From the NCBI GenBank assembly GCA_015258785.1, contig JABZHP010000009.1, positions 1 through 31,911 of the forward strand: 31,911 nucleotides of DNA. Direction: 5' to 3'. Source of the stretch: Atopobium sp. (GTDB taxonomy: Bacteria; Actinomycetota; Coriobacteriia; Coriobacteriales; Atopobiaceae). A program made the position numbers and the translations under genes. The notes beneath the pieces are model-generated. The model did no database searches and was not told where the DNA came from. It saw only the letters and a program-made list of their open reading frames with translations. Position 1 is the stretch's first letter; the number at the start of each line of letters is the position of its first letter. Shown here piece by piece: positions 9,035-17,529 of this stretch.

Positions 9035-10030
9035 ATGAATGGTTTCATTTCTCATGAGAGTGATGTGGAGTCTTCCAAGGCCGCAGATGCTACAGAGGCT
9101 TCTGCAGAAGAGGAAGCACTTGGAAGCGATGACGCTGAAATAACCCCTGATAACAAGAAGAAAATCTATCGAGGAATGCTCTTTGTCTTGATTGGTGGAG
9201 CTTCCTGGGGCGCATTTGGAACCGCTGCAAAATACCTGCTTGATACCTATCACGTTGATCCGATGTGGTTGATTGATATTCGTGAGCTTTGTGCCTGCTG
9301 GTTATTCTTAGGAACTGCTTTTGCGTTTGATAGAAAAAATCTCACAACTGTCATCAGGAAGCCAAAAGAGCTGGCAAAAATATTTGTGGTTAGCTTGTTT
9401 GCCATTCTTTTCTCGCAAGTTGCTTATATTTATGCAGTTAATGCTACTAATTCTGGAACTGCAACAATCATGCAGTCGTTGGGCATGCTGGGCGTTTTAG
9501 CCTTTGTCTGTGTGGTTGGCAAGCGCTGGCCTCGTCGTCGAGAAATTCTTGGTATTGTTTTGGCGCTTATTGGCACCTATCTCTTGGTAACAGGAGGAAA
9601 TCCAGGCACGCTTAGCTTGCCAACAGCAGGTATTTTCTGGGGCGTTATGTGCGCGTTTGCTCAGGCAGCTCTTTCGATTTTGCCAAAACCTCTGATGGAA
9701 AAGTGGGGAAGCTTTACCGTTAATGGCCTAGCTTTTCTGTTCTCAGGCACGCTGATTGCCGTGTTCTATCAGCCCTGGAACCACATGCCTCAGCTGGACG
9801 CCTTTGGTGTTTTGCTGGTAGTTATTGGTGTGCTGGTGGGAACCTTCTTGGCGTACGGTCTCTACCTGCAGGGCGTTAAGGACGCAGGTTCGCTTAGAGC
9901 GGTCCTGCTGGGTACTATCGAGCCCGTTATGGCAACCATCACCACCGCACTGGTGCTTGGAACTACCTTTAGCGTTGCCGACCTCATCGGCTTTGCCCTT
10001 ATCCTAGCGATGGTCGTGCTCACCGCCTAG
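9035..10030 (+). CDS. EamA/DMT-family membrane transporter
   Basis: A 331-residue polytopic protein with about ten hydrophobic segments in two homologous halves, the layout of 10-TMS drug/metabolite exporters (RhaT/EamA group). The first half opens with MLFVLIGGASWGAFGTAAKYLL, typical of EamA domains. The last segment ends ADLIGFALILAMVVLTA. A hydrophilic acidic leader of about 45 residues (ESSKAADATEASAEEEALGSDD) precedes the first membrane helix and is longer than usual, so a later start is possible. However, no internal Met with a ribosome binding site is evident. Family members move amino acids, metabolites or drugs, and the cargo cannot be read from sequence. It is a single gene with a shared terminator downstream. 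A GTGACA/TGTAAT pair near 8989-9016 could be its promoter but is weak. Confidence 0.85.
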   Translation: MNGFISHESDVESSKAADATEASAEEEALGSDDAEITPDNKKKIYRGMLFVLIGGASWGAFGTAAKYLLDTYHVDPMWLIDIRELCACWLFLGTAFAFDRKNLTTVIRKPKELAKIFVVSLFAILFSQVAYIYAVNATNSGTATIMQSLGMLGVLAFVCVVGKRWPRRREILGIVLALIGTYLLVTGGNPGTLSLPTAGIFWGVMCAFAQAALSILPKPLMEKWGSFTVNGLAFLFSGTLIAVFYQPWNHMPQLDAFGVLLVVIGVLVGTFLAYGLYLQGVKDAGSLRAVLLGTIEPVMATITTALVLGTTFSVADLIGFALILAMVVLTA

Positions 10031-10045
10031 TCGCACCCGACAACA

Positions 10046-10074
10046 AATACCCCGCAGGTAAGCTGCGGGGTATT
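10046..10074. terminator. Bidirectional hairpin terminator
   Basis: Perfect 11-bp stem, AATACCCCGCA (10046-10056) with TGCGGGGTATT (10064-10074), 7-base loop. It sits between the convergent exporter gene and the lysozyme-like gene. T content is modest on the plus side (TATTAACGTTCT) and the complement of CAACAAA gives TTTG on the other. Confidence 0.8.
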
Positions 10075-10105
10075 AACGTTCTCTAAAGGTTGTGTGGCCA
10101 GAGGC

Positions 10106-11179
10106 TTAGATGAGTTCCATCTGCGTGAGAACTGCCGAGTACCAGCCGTTTGGATTTGCTGGGTTGTACTTTGCAGCGCCAGAGACAGAAAGCCTTCCGC
10201 CGTAACCAGCAGCAAGACCAGCTGTGTGATCCCAGATAGCCTCTTCCCAGCTACCCCAGCTTGAAGAGCCCCAGCCCCATGCGTTGTAGGGGAGGAAGTT
10301 ATACCTACCCTTTGTACTCTCAACTGCAGAAATAGCAGGCGATAAACGAGGATCAACGCCGTAGGCCCATGCAGCCTCGGCAAAGGTTGAGCCGTAGCCA
10401 GCAAGAGGGGAGCCAGCAAGATAGGCATCAATTCGAGCGCCCCAACTGCTTACAAAGTTGGTCTTATCGCTTGACCAATCAACATTTTGAGCTGAAGGAG
10501 TTGATGGGGTGGTGACTTCAGTGGTATTACCAGAAGCGTTGGTAAAGGTGGTCTCAGTAGAAGCCTCTTTTAGTGCTTCTTCTGCAGCAGCTGCTTCTGC
10601 TGCTGCCTGTTGAGCTTGCTCTGCCTGCAATTGCTCTCTTGTTGCAATTGCTGCATTCATAGCATCCTCAGCAGCCTTCTTCTGCTCCTCTGCTTCTGCC
10701 ATCTGTGCATTTAGAGATGACTGAGTCTCAGAAAGCTCTTTGCTAAGATCAACCAGATGGTTGATAGCATCTGAATTTTTGTTCTGGATAATTTCAAGAT
10801 ACTGAATAACAGCAATCAAATCATTAAAGTTATCTGCCGATAAAAGCAGATCAATAATTCCCATAGAGCCCTGCTGCATGCGATACATTGCTCTAATGGA
10901 CTCTGCAGCTTTTAAGCGCTGCTCTGGGAGTTGCTGTTCAATCTCTGCAATACGTGCCTCATTATCTGCAATCTGTTTTTGCAGTTCAGCCACACGCTGA
11001 TTGGCGGCATCGTAATCAGAATTTGTCTGCTCTACCTTGGCCTGGAGCTCTTCAAGAGTCTCTGCCTGAGCTCTTGAGACGCCAAACAAAAAGGTATTGA
11101 CAACAAGCACTGCTGCAAGGAGTGCTGTCATAAGGGTAGAGCATGAAGGTAAGCGTCTGTGACGCATATATTTGTTCAA
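10106..11179 (-). CDS. Secreted coiled-coil protein with C-terminal lysozyme-like domain
   Basis: 357 residues. A signal peptide (basic MNKYMRHRRL, hydrophobic core about 16-34) should be cut after AQA at residue 39. Residues about 40-200 are a Gln/Glu/Ala-rich coiled coil with heptads (LEELQAKVEQ, VAELQKQIAD), like the N-terminal parts of PcsB/CwlO wall hydrolases that dock to FtsEX. A Thr/Ser linker leads to a domain (about 240-357) resembling lysozyme/glucosaminidase folds, with candidate catalytic Glu287 in SAVESTKG and an aromatic-rich YNAWGWGSSSWGSWEEA. It probably trims peptidoglycan at the surface. The start is TTG at 11179, because GGAGG sits 5 bases upstream. The ATG 12 bases later is too far from it. 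PcsB and CwlO carry a CHAP or NlpC/P60 domain, so a coiled coil plus lysozyme-like end is a different pairing. The active site is inferred, not proven. Confidence 0.82.
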   Translation of the reverse strand: MNKYMRHRRLPSCSTLMTALLAAVLVVNTFLFGVSRAQAETLEELQAKVEQTNSDYDAANQRVAELQKQIADNEARIAEIEQQLPEQRLKAAESIRAMYRMQQGSMGIIDLLLSADNFNDLIAVIQYLEIIQNKNSDAINHLVDLSKELSETQSSLNAQMAEAEEQKKAAEDAMNAAIATREQLQAEQAQQAAAEAAAAEEALKEASTETTFTNASGNTTEVTTPSTPSAQNVDWSSDKTNFVSSWGARIDAYLAGSPLAGYGSTFAEAAWAYGVDPRLSPAISAVESTKGRYNFLPYNAWGWGSSSWGSWEEAIWDHTAGLAAGYGGRLSVSGAAKYNPANPNGWYSAVLTQMELI

Positions 11180-11473
11180 ATCGACCTCCGCGATTGGGGG
11201 CTTCCGATTAGTGCGCAGTTAGTGCCATCCGCTCATTACTGGCTTCAAGCGCAAGGTCAGATAACACTTGACCTCAAAAATACGCATAATCGCTTCTCTC
11301 CGCTCGTGCGAGGGTGTCAATTCTACTTGTTTTTGGCTTCAAATGCCAACTTTGCAGAAAACAAGGCACTTTTAAAGTAGTAAAGTCGTTAGGTAAAACC
11401 GTGAACGGTAGGAAAAGAAAGGGCGAACGGACTGCGTACAATAGGTTCGTAATCAGTCCCCAAGGAGGTTTTA

Positions 11474-12406
11474 GTGGAGTCGGCAATTTTGTGGATTGAA
11501 GCGCTTAAATCAGCGTTATTTGGTGTAGTTGAGGGTATTACCGAGTGGCTACCTATATCATCAACAGGCCATATGCTGCTGCTCAATCAGTTTTTACCAC
11601 TCAACGTCTCTGAAGACTTTTGGAATATGTTCCTAGTAGTTATTCAGCTTGGCGCAATTCTTGCAGTATGCGTGGGATTTTTCCACAAGCTCAATCCCTT
11701 CTCGCCAAAGAAATCCAAGGACGAGAAGCGCTCTACCTGGAAACTCTGGGCAAAAGTGGTGGTCAGCTGCGTTCCTGCTGCGGCAATTGGCCTGCCGCTC
11801 AACGACTTCATCGAAGAGCATCTTGGAAGCCCTTTTGTTATTGCTGCAACTCTTATTTTCTACGGCATCATCTTCATCCTGCTTGAGCTCCATCGCGAGA
11901 AGGTCGCTGCAGCAGTAAAGGTTGAGGTGCCCCGAGGCAAGCACATGAGCCCAGATGCTGCAGCATCCCTTAAGGCCCCCTCTGCCGACAACCTGGCCCG
12001 CGTACAAGACATTGATAACCTGGACTGGAAGACCGCGCTTGGAATTGGCGTTTTCCAAGTACTTGCAATTGTTCCAGGTACTTCAAGATCTGGTGCAACC
12101 ATCCTGGGCGGTTTAGCACTTGGTTGCTCGAGGGCAGTGGCTGCTGAGTTTACGTTCTTCCTGGCTATTCCTACTATGGCCGGCGCTTCTGCGTTGAGAC
12201 TTGTACGCTACTTTATGAAAGGCAATACCTTTACCATTCCCGAGGCAGTTATTCTGGGTGTAGGTTGCCTGGTAGCCTTTATTGTTTCGCTGGTTATGGT
12301 TCGTGCGCTTATGGGTTATGTCCGCAAGCATGATTTCAAGCCTTTTGGTGTGTACCGTATTATTTTGGGTATTGCTGTTATTGCATACTTCCTGCTTGTT
12401 AAGTAG
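11474..12406 (+). CDS. uppP: Undecaprenyl-diphosphatase UppP (BacA)
   Basis: An integral membrane phosphatase that converts undecaprenyl diphosphate to the monophosphate, recycling the lipid carrier for peptidoglycan and other wall polymers. It also confers bacitracin tolerance when abundant. Both family signatures are present: EGITEWLPISSTGH at residues 20-33 and PGTSRSGATILGG near 201-213. The 310-residue length is in range (265-310), and a charged cytoplasmic insert near 140-175 accounts for the extra length. The start is GTG at 11474 behind AAGGAGG, 5 bases away, a very strong site. The 294-base gap upstream holds a possible -10 (TACAAT at 11437-11442) but no clear -35. It is transcribed alone to a good terminator. 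Confidence 0.95.
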   Translation: MESAILWIEALKSALFGVVEGITEWLPISSTGHMLLLNQFLPLNVSEDFWNMFLVVIQLGAILAVCVGFFHKLNPFSPKKSKDEKRSTWKLWAKVVVSCVPAAAIGLPLNDFIEEHLGSPFVIAATLIFYGIIFILLELHREKVAAAVKVEVPRGKHMSPDAAASLKAPSADNLARVQDIDNLDWKTALGIGVFQVLAIVPGTSRSGATILGGLALGCSRAVAAEFTFFLAIPTMAGASALRLVRYFMKGNTFTIPEAVILGVGCLVAFIVSLVMVRALMGYVRKHDFKPFGVYRIILGIAVIAYFLLVK

Positions 12407-12442
12407 TTTTTGACTTACAAGCATTACTACCTATGCATTTAC

Positions 12443-12471
12443 GCGCGGTGAGTTTCTCGCCGCGCTTTTTT
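12443..12471 (+). terminator. Intrinsic terminator of uppP
   Basis: 10-bp stem, GCGCGGTGAG (12443-12452) with CTCGCCGCGC (12456-12465), one G-U pair, TTT loop, followed by six T. It contains the TTCTCGCC word that recurs in other intergenic regions of the window. Confidence 0.9.
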
Positions 12472-12565
12472 ATGCGCAAAACATATGGAAAAAGCGTGGA
12501 AAACCTATGAAAGATATATGTAATCTCTCTTGGCTCATTTACTAAGAATTGCCTTGTCCTCTATG

Positions 12566-12594
12566 CTCTTACGGCTGATTTTTGGTCGTAAGAG
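12566..12594. repeat. Inverted repeat upstream of the LPxTG protein gene
   Basis: CTCTTACG (12566-12573) and CGTAAGAG (12587-12594) are perfect 8-base inverted repeats around 13 bases containing a T-run. They lie 35-63 bases before the surface-protein start. This could be a 5' UTR hairpin or an operator for a dimeric regulator. No T-rich tail follows, so it is not a terminator for the forward direction. Confidence 0.5.
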
Positions 12595-12628
12595 TAAGTA
12601 ATTACTTGTAATAGTTTCAGGAGGATTT

Positions 12629-14113
12629 ATGCGCCACATTAAGACGCTTCAGAGAATTGCGTGCACGCTTGCGCTTGCGCTTGTTGCAGTTCTTGCAGTT
12701 TCTGCACCAAAACTTGCGTTTGCAGACAGTATTGATACATCTACACCAGGTGTAAAGGTTTCTGTTTTCTCGGCTGACGGTAATGCCGATACATCCAGGG
12801 TCCTTACAGACAACCCTCAGCATTCTGGCCACCAGACCCCTGTTCCTGGTCAGTATGGCGAGATTGTCGTTCGCGTTGGTCAGACCATTAGAGACACCGG
12901 TGCGTATTCTCACTACACCACTACTCGCCCTGGTTTTGCACCTTTTGGCGTAACTACTACGCTGGTTACCGCCGCTCCTTATCCAGAGCTTCCAGCTACT
13001 GATAATGACTTTACCTATGCATTCTATGGAAACAGCAATACTGTTACCAATAATGGTGGTCAGTTCTATTTTCAGTTCACTGGCCGTCAAGTAACCCCTG
13101 CTAACCAGCCTGCTACCGTTTTCTTCCTTGTTACTATGCAGGGAGATTCCTCTGATCCAGCTAACGTTGGCGGTAACACCACTCACCTTATGTGGGTTGG
13201 CTATCACATCCACGTTATTCCTGCAGAGACCACCCCAACTCCCACACCTACTCCAACGCCATCTGCAGTAAACCAGCTTATTTATGACGCAAATGGCGGC
13301 ACCATCTACGGCAACGCAACCTATACAGAGTCCAAGACTCCAAATAACCCTCGTACCTACGGCTTTGCTGAGTACAACATCATTGAGGATGTGCCAGTTC
13401 GCGATGGTTATAAGTTTGAGTTCTGGAAGCGTTCTTACGTTGATAACCACTTCCGCTACGTTGGTGCTTCTGCTGTTCCTGCAGATGCAAACAACAACCC
13501 AGCTGGCGATAAGCGCTATGTTTCTGAGACTACAGTCTTTAACATGAGAAGCCCTTATACCCTGACTGCTGTTTGGAACCAGGAGTATGAGCTCAGCTAT
13601 GACGCAAACGGCGGTACTGGTGCTCCTGCAGCACAGAACGGTTACTTTGGTATTGATAGCAACACCGCTGATTCGCTCACTGATCCTAAGAACGAGACTG
13701 TTTCTGCAACCGTTCCAACTCGTGATGGCTACATCTTCAAGGGTTGGAAGCTTGATGGTACTACCTACCAGGCAGGAGATCAGGTAACCCTTACTACCAC
13801 CACTCCTAAGGTTGTTCTTGTTGCAGAGTGGGAGCCAGAGCCAGTTGCTCCTGTTACCCCAGAAAACCCTGTAACTCCAGAGAATCCTGGTACTCCAAGC
13901 ATCTCAGGCAACCCTAGCGGTCCTCTGACACCAAGCTTCCCAGGAGCTCCAAATCCTGCAGCTATCCCGTATTATGGAGGCTCTGTGCTTCCATACACTG
14001 GTGATGAGAATCACTCGCTTAGCGCTATTGTTATGGCATGTGTCGCAGGTGGCGTGATTGCACTGGCTGTTGTTGCTCGCGCAAAGAGCCGTCAGACAAA
14101 CTCCATGAACTAA
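12629..14113 (+). CDS. LPxTG-anchored surface protein with Listeria-Bacteroides (InlB B-type) repeats
   Basis: 494 residues. The signal peptide ends near AFA at 32. A unique N-terminal domain (about 33-195) is not recognised. A TPTPTPTPTP spacer follows, then two B-repeat units, each opening with (I/S)YDANGGT. The first runs about 212-315 and closes with LTAVW. The second runs about 325-405 with DGYIFKGWK and closes with LVAEW. A Pro-rich stalk (PVTPENPVTPENPGTP) leads to the wall-sorting signal: LPYTGDEN, hydrophobic stretch, and an RAKSRQ tail. Sortase would cut at LPYT/G and link it to peptidoglycan. B-repeats are common in adhesins and internalins, so a role in adhesion is inferred. The start ATG follows CAGGAGGATTT, a strong site. 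It is a single-gene unit with its own terminator. Confidence 0.9.
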   Translation: MRHIKTLQRIACTLALALVAVLAVSAPKLAFADSIDTSTPGVKVSVFSADGNADTSRVLTDNPQHSGHQTPVPGQYGEIVVRVGQTIRDTGAYSHYTTTRPGFAPFGVTTTLVTAAPYPELPATDNDFTYAFYGNSNTVTNNGGQFYFQFTGRQVTPANQPATVFFLVTMQGDSSDPANVGGNTTHLMWVGYHIHVIPAETTPTPTPTPTPSAVNQLIYDANGGTIYGNATYTESKTPNNPRTYGFAEYNIIEDVPVRDGYKFEFWKRSYVDNHFRYVGASAVPADANNNPAGDKRYVSETTVFNMRSPYTLTAVWNQEYELSYDANGGTGAPAAQNGYFGIDSNTADSLTDPKNETVSATVPTRDGYIFKGWKLDGTTYQAGDQVTLTTTTPKVVLVAEWEPEPVAPVTPENPVTPENPGTPSISGNPSGPLTPSFPGAPNPAAIPYYGGSVLPYTGDENHSLSAIVMACVAGGVIALAVVARAKSRQTNSMN

Positions 14114-14184
14114 GGCAAGTGTTTGGGCTAGAAGATCTTCTCGCCATACGTGCACAGAAGTTCAATAGCAGCGTTTATGCAGAT

Positions 14185-14215
14185 AAACCGGTCTTCTTGT
14201 GAAGGCCGGTTTTTT
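14185..14215 (+). terminator. Intrinsic terminator of the LPxTG protein gene
   Basis: 12-bp stem, AAACCGGTCTTC (14185-14196) with GAAGGCCGGTTT (14201-14212), one G-U pair, TTGT loop, followed by a T-run through 14215. Confidence 0.9.
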
Positions 14216-14247
14216 ATTGTGGAGGCAACAGAAACGAGCGCAATTAA

Positions 14248-14273
14248 TGTCCGGTTATCGGGGTACACTTTTA
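14248..14273 (+). promoter_or_regulatory. Upstream element of the helicase gene shared with the AmaP operon
   Basis: The block TGTCCGGTTATCGGGG followed by TACACTTTTA ends 31 bases before the helicase start. TACACT (14264-14269) is a plausible -10. A near copy sits before the AmaP operon at 20255-20281. No good -35 is seen at 17 bases, so the conserved upstream half may be read by a different sigma factor or an activator. The assignment is tentative. Confidence 0.4.
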
Positions 14274-14304
14274 CTCTAAGAATGATTGACACAAGGATGG
14301 CGTA

Positions 14305-16743
14305 ATGCAGATTGATCTTGAAGGTTTAAATCCTGCCCAGCACCAGGCAGTTATGACAACTCAAGGACCCTTGCTGGTTCTTGCAGGAGCTGGTTCGGGA
14401 AAGACGCGTGTTCTGACGTTTAGAATTGCGCACATGATTGCCGATGAAGGCGTTCGTCCTTGGCAGATTCTGGCCATTACGTTTACAAACAAAGCTGCAG
14501 CAGAGATGCGTGAACGTCTTGAGGCGCTGCTGCCTAACAATATTCGTGGTATGTGGGTTTGCACGTTCCACGCTATGTGCGTTCGCCTGCTCAGAGAAGA
14601 TGGTGAGCGTCTTGGCTATGGCCCCAATTTTGCTATCTACGATGATGACGATTCAAAACGCCTGGTAAAGACTATTCTGTCTGATTTAGATATTGACGTC
14701 CGTCAGTTCCCGCTCAACTCCATTCGTTCTAAGATTTCTGCTGCTAAAAACGCCCTTTTGTATCCCGATGATGTAGAGGCACAGGCAGCAAGTCCTATGG
14801 ATCACGTGGTAGCCCGCGTGTATCGTGCGCTCCAGACTCGTTTGGATAAAGCCAATGCCATGGACTTTGACGATCTTCTGGTTAAGGCGTTTGAGCTGCT
14901 CTCTAAGTATCCTGACGTGCTTGCTAAGTACCAGGAGCGTTTCCGCTACATCAACGTTGACGAGTATCAGGATACCAACGGCGTTCAGTACGCAATTACC
15001 AAGCTCTTGGCGTCTAAGTATCGCAACCTTATGGTCGTTGGTGATGATGACCAGTCCATTTATTCATGGCGTGGCGCAGACATCAAGAACATTTTGGCGT
15101 TTGAGAAAGACTATGAGGAAGCGGTTGTTGTTAAGCTGGAGCAAAACTACCGCTCAACAGGACATATTTTGGCTGCTGCCAACGCTGTTGTTGCGCACAA
15201 CTCTCACCGCAAGCCAAAGCGCCTCTTCACGGATGAAGGAGATGGCGAGAAAATCCAGGTGTATCAGGCATCTGATGAACGTGATGAGGGCGCATGGATT
15301 GGCTCTGAGATAGAAAAGCTGCACGATAAGGGTACATCGTACGACAACATTGCCGTGTTCTATCGAACCAATGCGCAGTCTCGTATCCTTGAAGACATGC
15401 TGCTCAGAGCAGGTGTTCCTTACAAGATTGTGGGCGGCACTCGATTCTTTGATCGTGCAGAGATCAGAGACGTTATGGCCTACCTTAAGGTTGTTGTAAA
15501 CCCTGATGATGATATGGCTGCGCTACGCGTTATCAATACACCTCGCCGCGGTATTGGCGCAACAAGCATTCAGAAAATTCAGACGTATGCACTGTATAAC
15601 GGTCTGTCGTTTTTCTCGGCATGTGAAGCATGTGTGATGGAGGAGAGTCTTCTTACCGCAAAGGTGAGAAATGCGCTGGTAGAGTTCACGTCTGCTATTG
15701 AGCACGGCCGTCATATTGACGGTGAGCTTGATGAGGTAGTTGAGGCAATTATTGACCGCTCAGGTCTTATTCGTGCACTTGAAGCTGAGCATACCATTGA
15801 GGCTGACGGACGTATCGAGAACATTCGAGAGTTCTTTGGCGTTGCGGCAGAGTTTGACGAGTCTCACGACGATATTGAAGAAACGCTTGAGAGCTTGCAG
15901 CAACTAAGGGAAGCAGGAGCGCTTGACGCACAAGATGCTGCCTCGCTAAGTGCAGCAGGCTTTGATGCTGCTACCGGCACGCTTGCTGGTGTTGCTGTTG
16001 AGCCAGATTCTGCACCTCAGGAAGAAGCTCTTCATCCGCAGGTTGCTGCTGAGAAGCTCCCGGCATTTATGGAATGGCTGGCGCTTCGCTCTGACCTTGA
16101 TAGTTTGGATGGTTCTACCTCTGCGGTAACACTCATGACCATTCACGCTGCAAAGGGTCTGGAGTTCCCAGCAGTATTTGTTGCTGGCATGGAGGAGGGA
16201 ATCTTCCCTCATGCAAATTACGAGGCAGAAGCAGCTCAGTTAGAAGAAGAGCGCAGGCTTGCCTACGTTGCTATTACGCGTGCACGCAAACGCTTGTATT
16301 TGACGTATGCGTCTACGAGAAGAACTTACGGCTCTGTTCAGGCTAATCCCGTATCGCGTTTTGTGGGGGAGATTCCTCAGGAGCACGTTAAAGCTATTGG
16401 TGTTGGTTCCGCGGGCTTTTCTGGTGTTGGCTGGGCAAAGCGCGGAGACCGTCATGGTACCTTTGGCTCTGGCCGTGGTTCAGAAGTCTATGGTGGAAAC
16501 GTTTTTGGTTCTCGTACGCGCTCTACTGGTGGCGCTCCAGCCCCACGTCCAGCTCCTATTCAAAAGGACCCAGCGCGCGCTTCTGCAAGTTTTGCCGTGG
16601 GAGATCAGGTGTCTCACAAGACCTTTGGTCCAGGCGTTGTTTTAGCAGTTCAGGGCGATACCATTGAGGTCAAGTTTACACGCACTAATAAGACAAAGAA
16701 GCTCATGAAGGGCTTTGCTCCGATAGTCAAAATTGAGGGATAG
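14305..16743 (+). CDS. pcrA: ATP-dependent DNA helicase PcrA/UvrD
   Basis: A superfamily 1A 3'-5' helicase for nucleotide excision repair, replication restart and removal of recombinase filaments. All helicase motifs are visible: Walker A AGAGSGKT at residues 27-34, FTNKAAAEMRERL (Ia), VDEYQDT near 217 (II), VGDDDQSIYSWRGAD (III), NYRSTGHIL (IV), TIHAAKGLEFPAVFVAGMEEG near 612 (V) and YVAITRARKRLYL near 653 (VI). The C-terminus has a Gly/Arg-rich linker and a Tudor-like segment (about 765-812, DQVSHKTFGPGVVLAVQGD) that in PcrA binds RNA polymerase. At 812 residues it is slightly longer than usual. The excess lies in an Ala/Glu-rich insert around 525-580. The next gene starts 2 bases after its stop. 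Confidence 0.96.
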   Translation: MQIDLEGLNPAQHQAVMTTQGPLLVLAGAGSGKTRVLTFRIAHMIADEGVRPWQILAITFTNKAAAEMRERLEALLPNNIRGMWVCTFHAMCVRLLREDGERLGYGPNFAIYDDDDSKRLVKTILSDLDIDVRQFPLNSIRSKISAAKNALLYPDDVEAQAASPMDHVVARVYRALQTRLDKANAMDFDDLLVKAFELLSKYPDVLAKYQERFRYINVDEYQDTNGVQYAITKLLASKYRNLMVVGDDDQSIYSWRGADIKNILAFEKDYEEAVVVKLEQNYRSTGHILAAANAVVAHNSHRKPKRLFTDEGDGEKIQVYQASDERDEGAWIGSEIEKLHDKGTSYDNIAVFYRTNAQSRILEDMLLRAGVPYKIVGGTRFFDRAEIRDVMAYLKVVVNPDDDMAALRVINTPRRGIGATSIQKIQTYALYNGLSFFSACEACVMEESLLTAKVRNALVEFTSAIEHGRHIDGELDEVVEAIIDRSGLIRALEAEHTIEADGRIENIREFFGVAAEFDESHDDIEETLESLQQLREAGALDAQDAASLSAAGFDAATGTLAGVAVEPDSAPQEEALHPQVAAEKLPAFMEWLALRSDLDSLDGSTSAVTLMTIHAAKGLEFPAVFVAGMEEGIFPHANYEAEAAQLEEERRLAYVAITRARKRLYLTYASTRRTYGSVQANPVSRFVGEIPQEHVKAIGVGSAGFSGVGWAKRGDRHGTFGSGRGSEVYGGNVFGSRTRSTGGAPAPRPAPIQKDPARASASFAVGDQVSHKTFGPGVVLAVQGDTIEVKFTRTNKTKKLMKGFAPIVKIEG

Positions 16744-16745
16744 CC

Positions 16746-17528
16746 ATGGTGTTGATGCATGACGGCTTGATCTTGGGCCTCACTCCACAAGATTTTATTT
16801 TTAGGGTAGTAACCTTTGTAGTTGTGTTTTTCATTGCATTCTTGATTGAGCATTTTGCAATAAAGCTCTCAAGAAAGGCTTTGGATTCATCTAAACTGCC
16901 GTCGGCATCTATCTTTGTCAACATAATCCGAGGAATCATCTGGGCGTTTGCTATTCTCGCGGTATTGCAGCCTGTTTTTGGCATTCAGCCGACGGCGTTT
17001 GTGACTGCTTTGGGAGTTACCTCCATCGCCTTGTCTTTTGGCCTGCAGGACACTATTTCTAACCTGGTAGGTGGTTTAGGCCTTATGCTGGGAGGCGTGG
17101 TTAAGCCGGGAGATCAGGTAAGCATTGGAAACATTTCTGGCGAGGTCATTGACATGAACTGGCGTTCCACCATTGTGCGTGACCGTGGCGGCAAAGTGGA
17201 CATCATCCCTAATTCGGTGCTCAATAAAACCGCACTGGTACATCGTACAAGGTGGGACGTAACCGAGGTTCCTGTAACTATTGTGCTTAAACCATCAGCA
17301 GATTTAGAGGCAGTAACGCAAGAAATCATTGAGACAATTCAAGAAACCGTTTCTTCCCAGCTTGATAGAACGTTCCCTATTGAGGTTGAAGCTGCAAGCA
17401 TTGCTGATGCTGGCATTACCGTTGTTATTCACGCACACATTAAAGATGACGCAAATGATATGAGTGTTCGAGACAAAATTGTACGAGCCCTGGCTGGTTC
17501 CAGTTGGCTTGCAGGAGTAGGAGCCTAA
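16746..17528 (+). CDS. MscS-family mechanosensitive channel
   Basis: A small-conductance channel that opens on membrane tension and releases solutes during osmotic downshock. The 260-residue protein has three membrane helices (about 15-37, 53-75 and the pore helix 80-108). The pore helix reads ALGVTSIALSFGLQDTISNL and is followed by the beta domain (GVVKPGDQVSIGNISGEVIDMNWRST) and the alpha/beta cytoplasmic domain with IIPNSVLNKT. It is close to the minimal MscS/YkuT size. The start at 16746 is preceded by GAGGGA, 6 bases away, in the end of pcrA, so translation is probably coupled. The stop is followed after one base by mtnN. Confidence 0.93.
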   Translation: MVLMHDGLILGLTPQDFIFRVVTFVVVFFIAFLIEHFAIKLSRKALDSSKLPSASIFVNIIRGIIWAFAILAVLQPVFGIQPTAFVTALGVTSIALSFGLQDTISNLVGGLGLMLGGVVKPGDQVSIGNISGEVIDMNWRSTIVRDRGGKVDIIPNSVLNKTALVHRTRWDVTEVPVTIVLKPSADLEAVTQEIIETIQETVSSQLDRTFPIEVEAASIADAGITVVIHAHIKDDANDMSVRDKIVRALAGSSWLAGVGA

Positions 17529-17529
17529 C

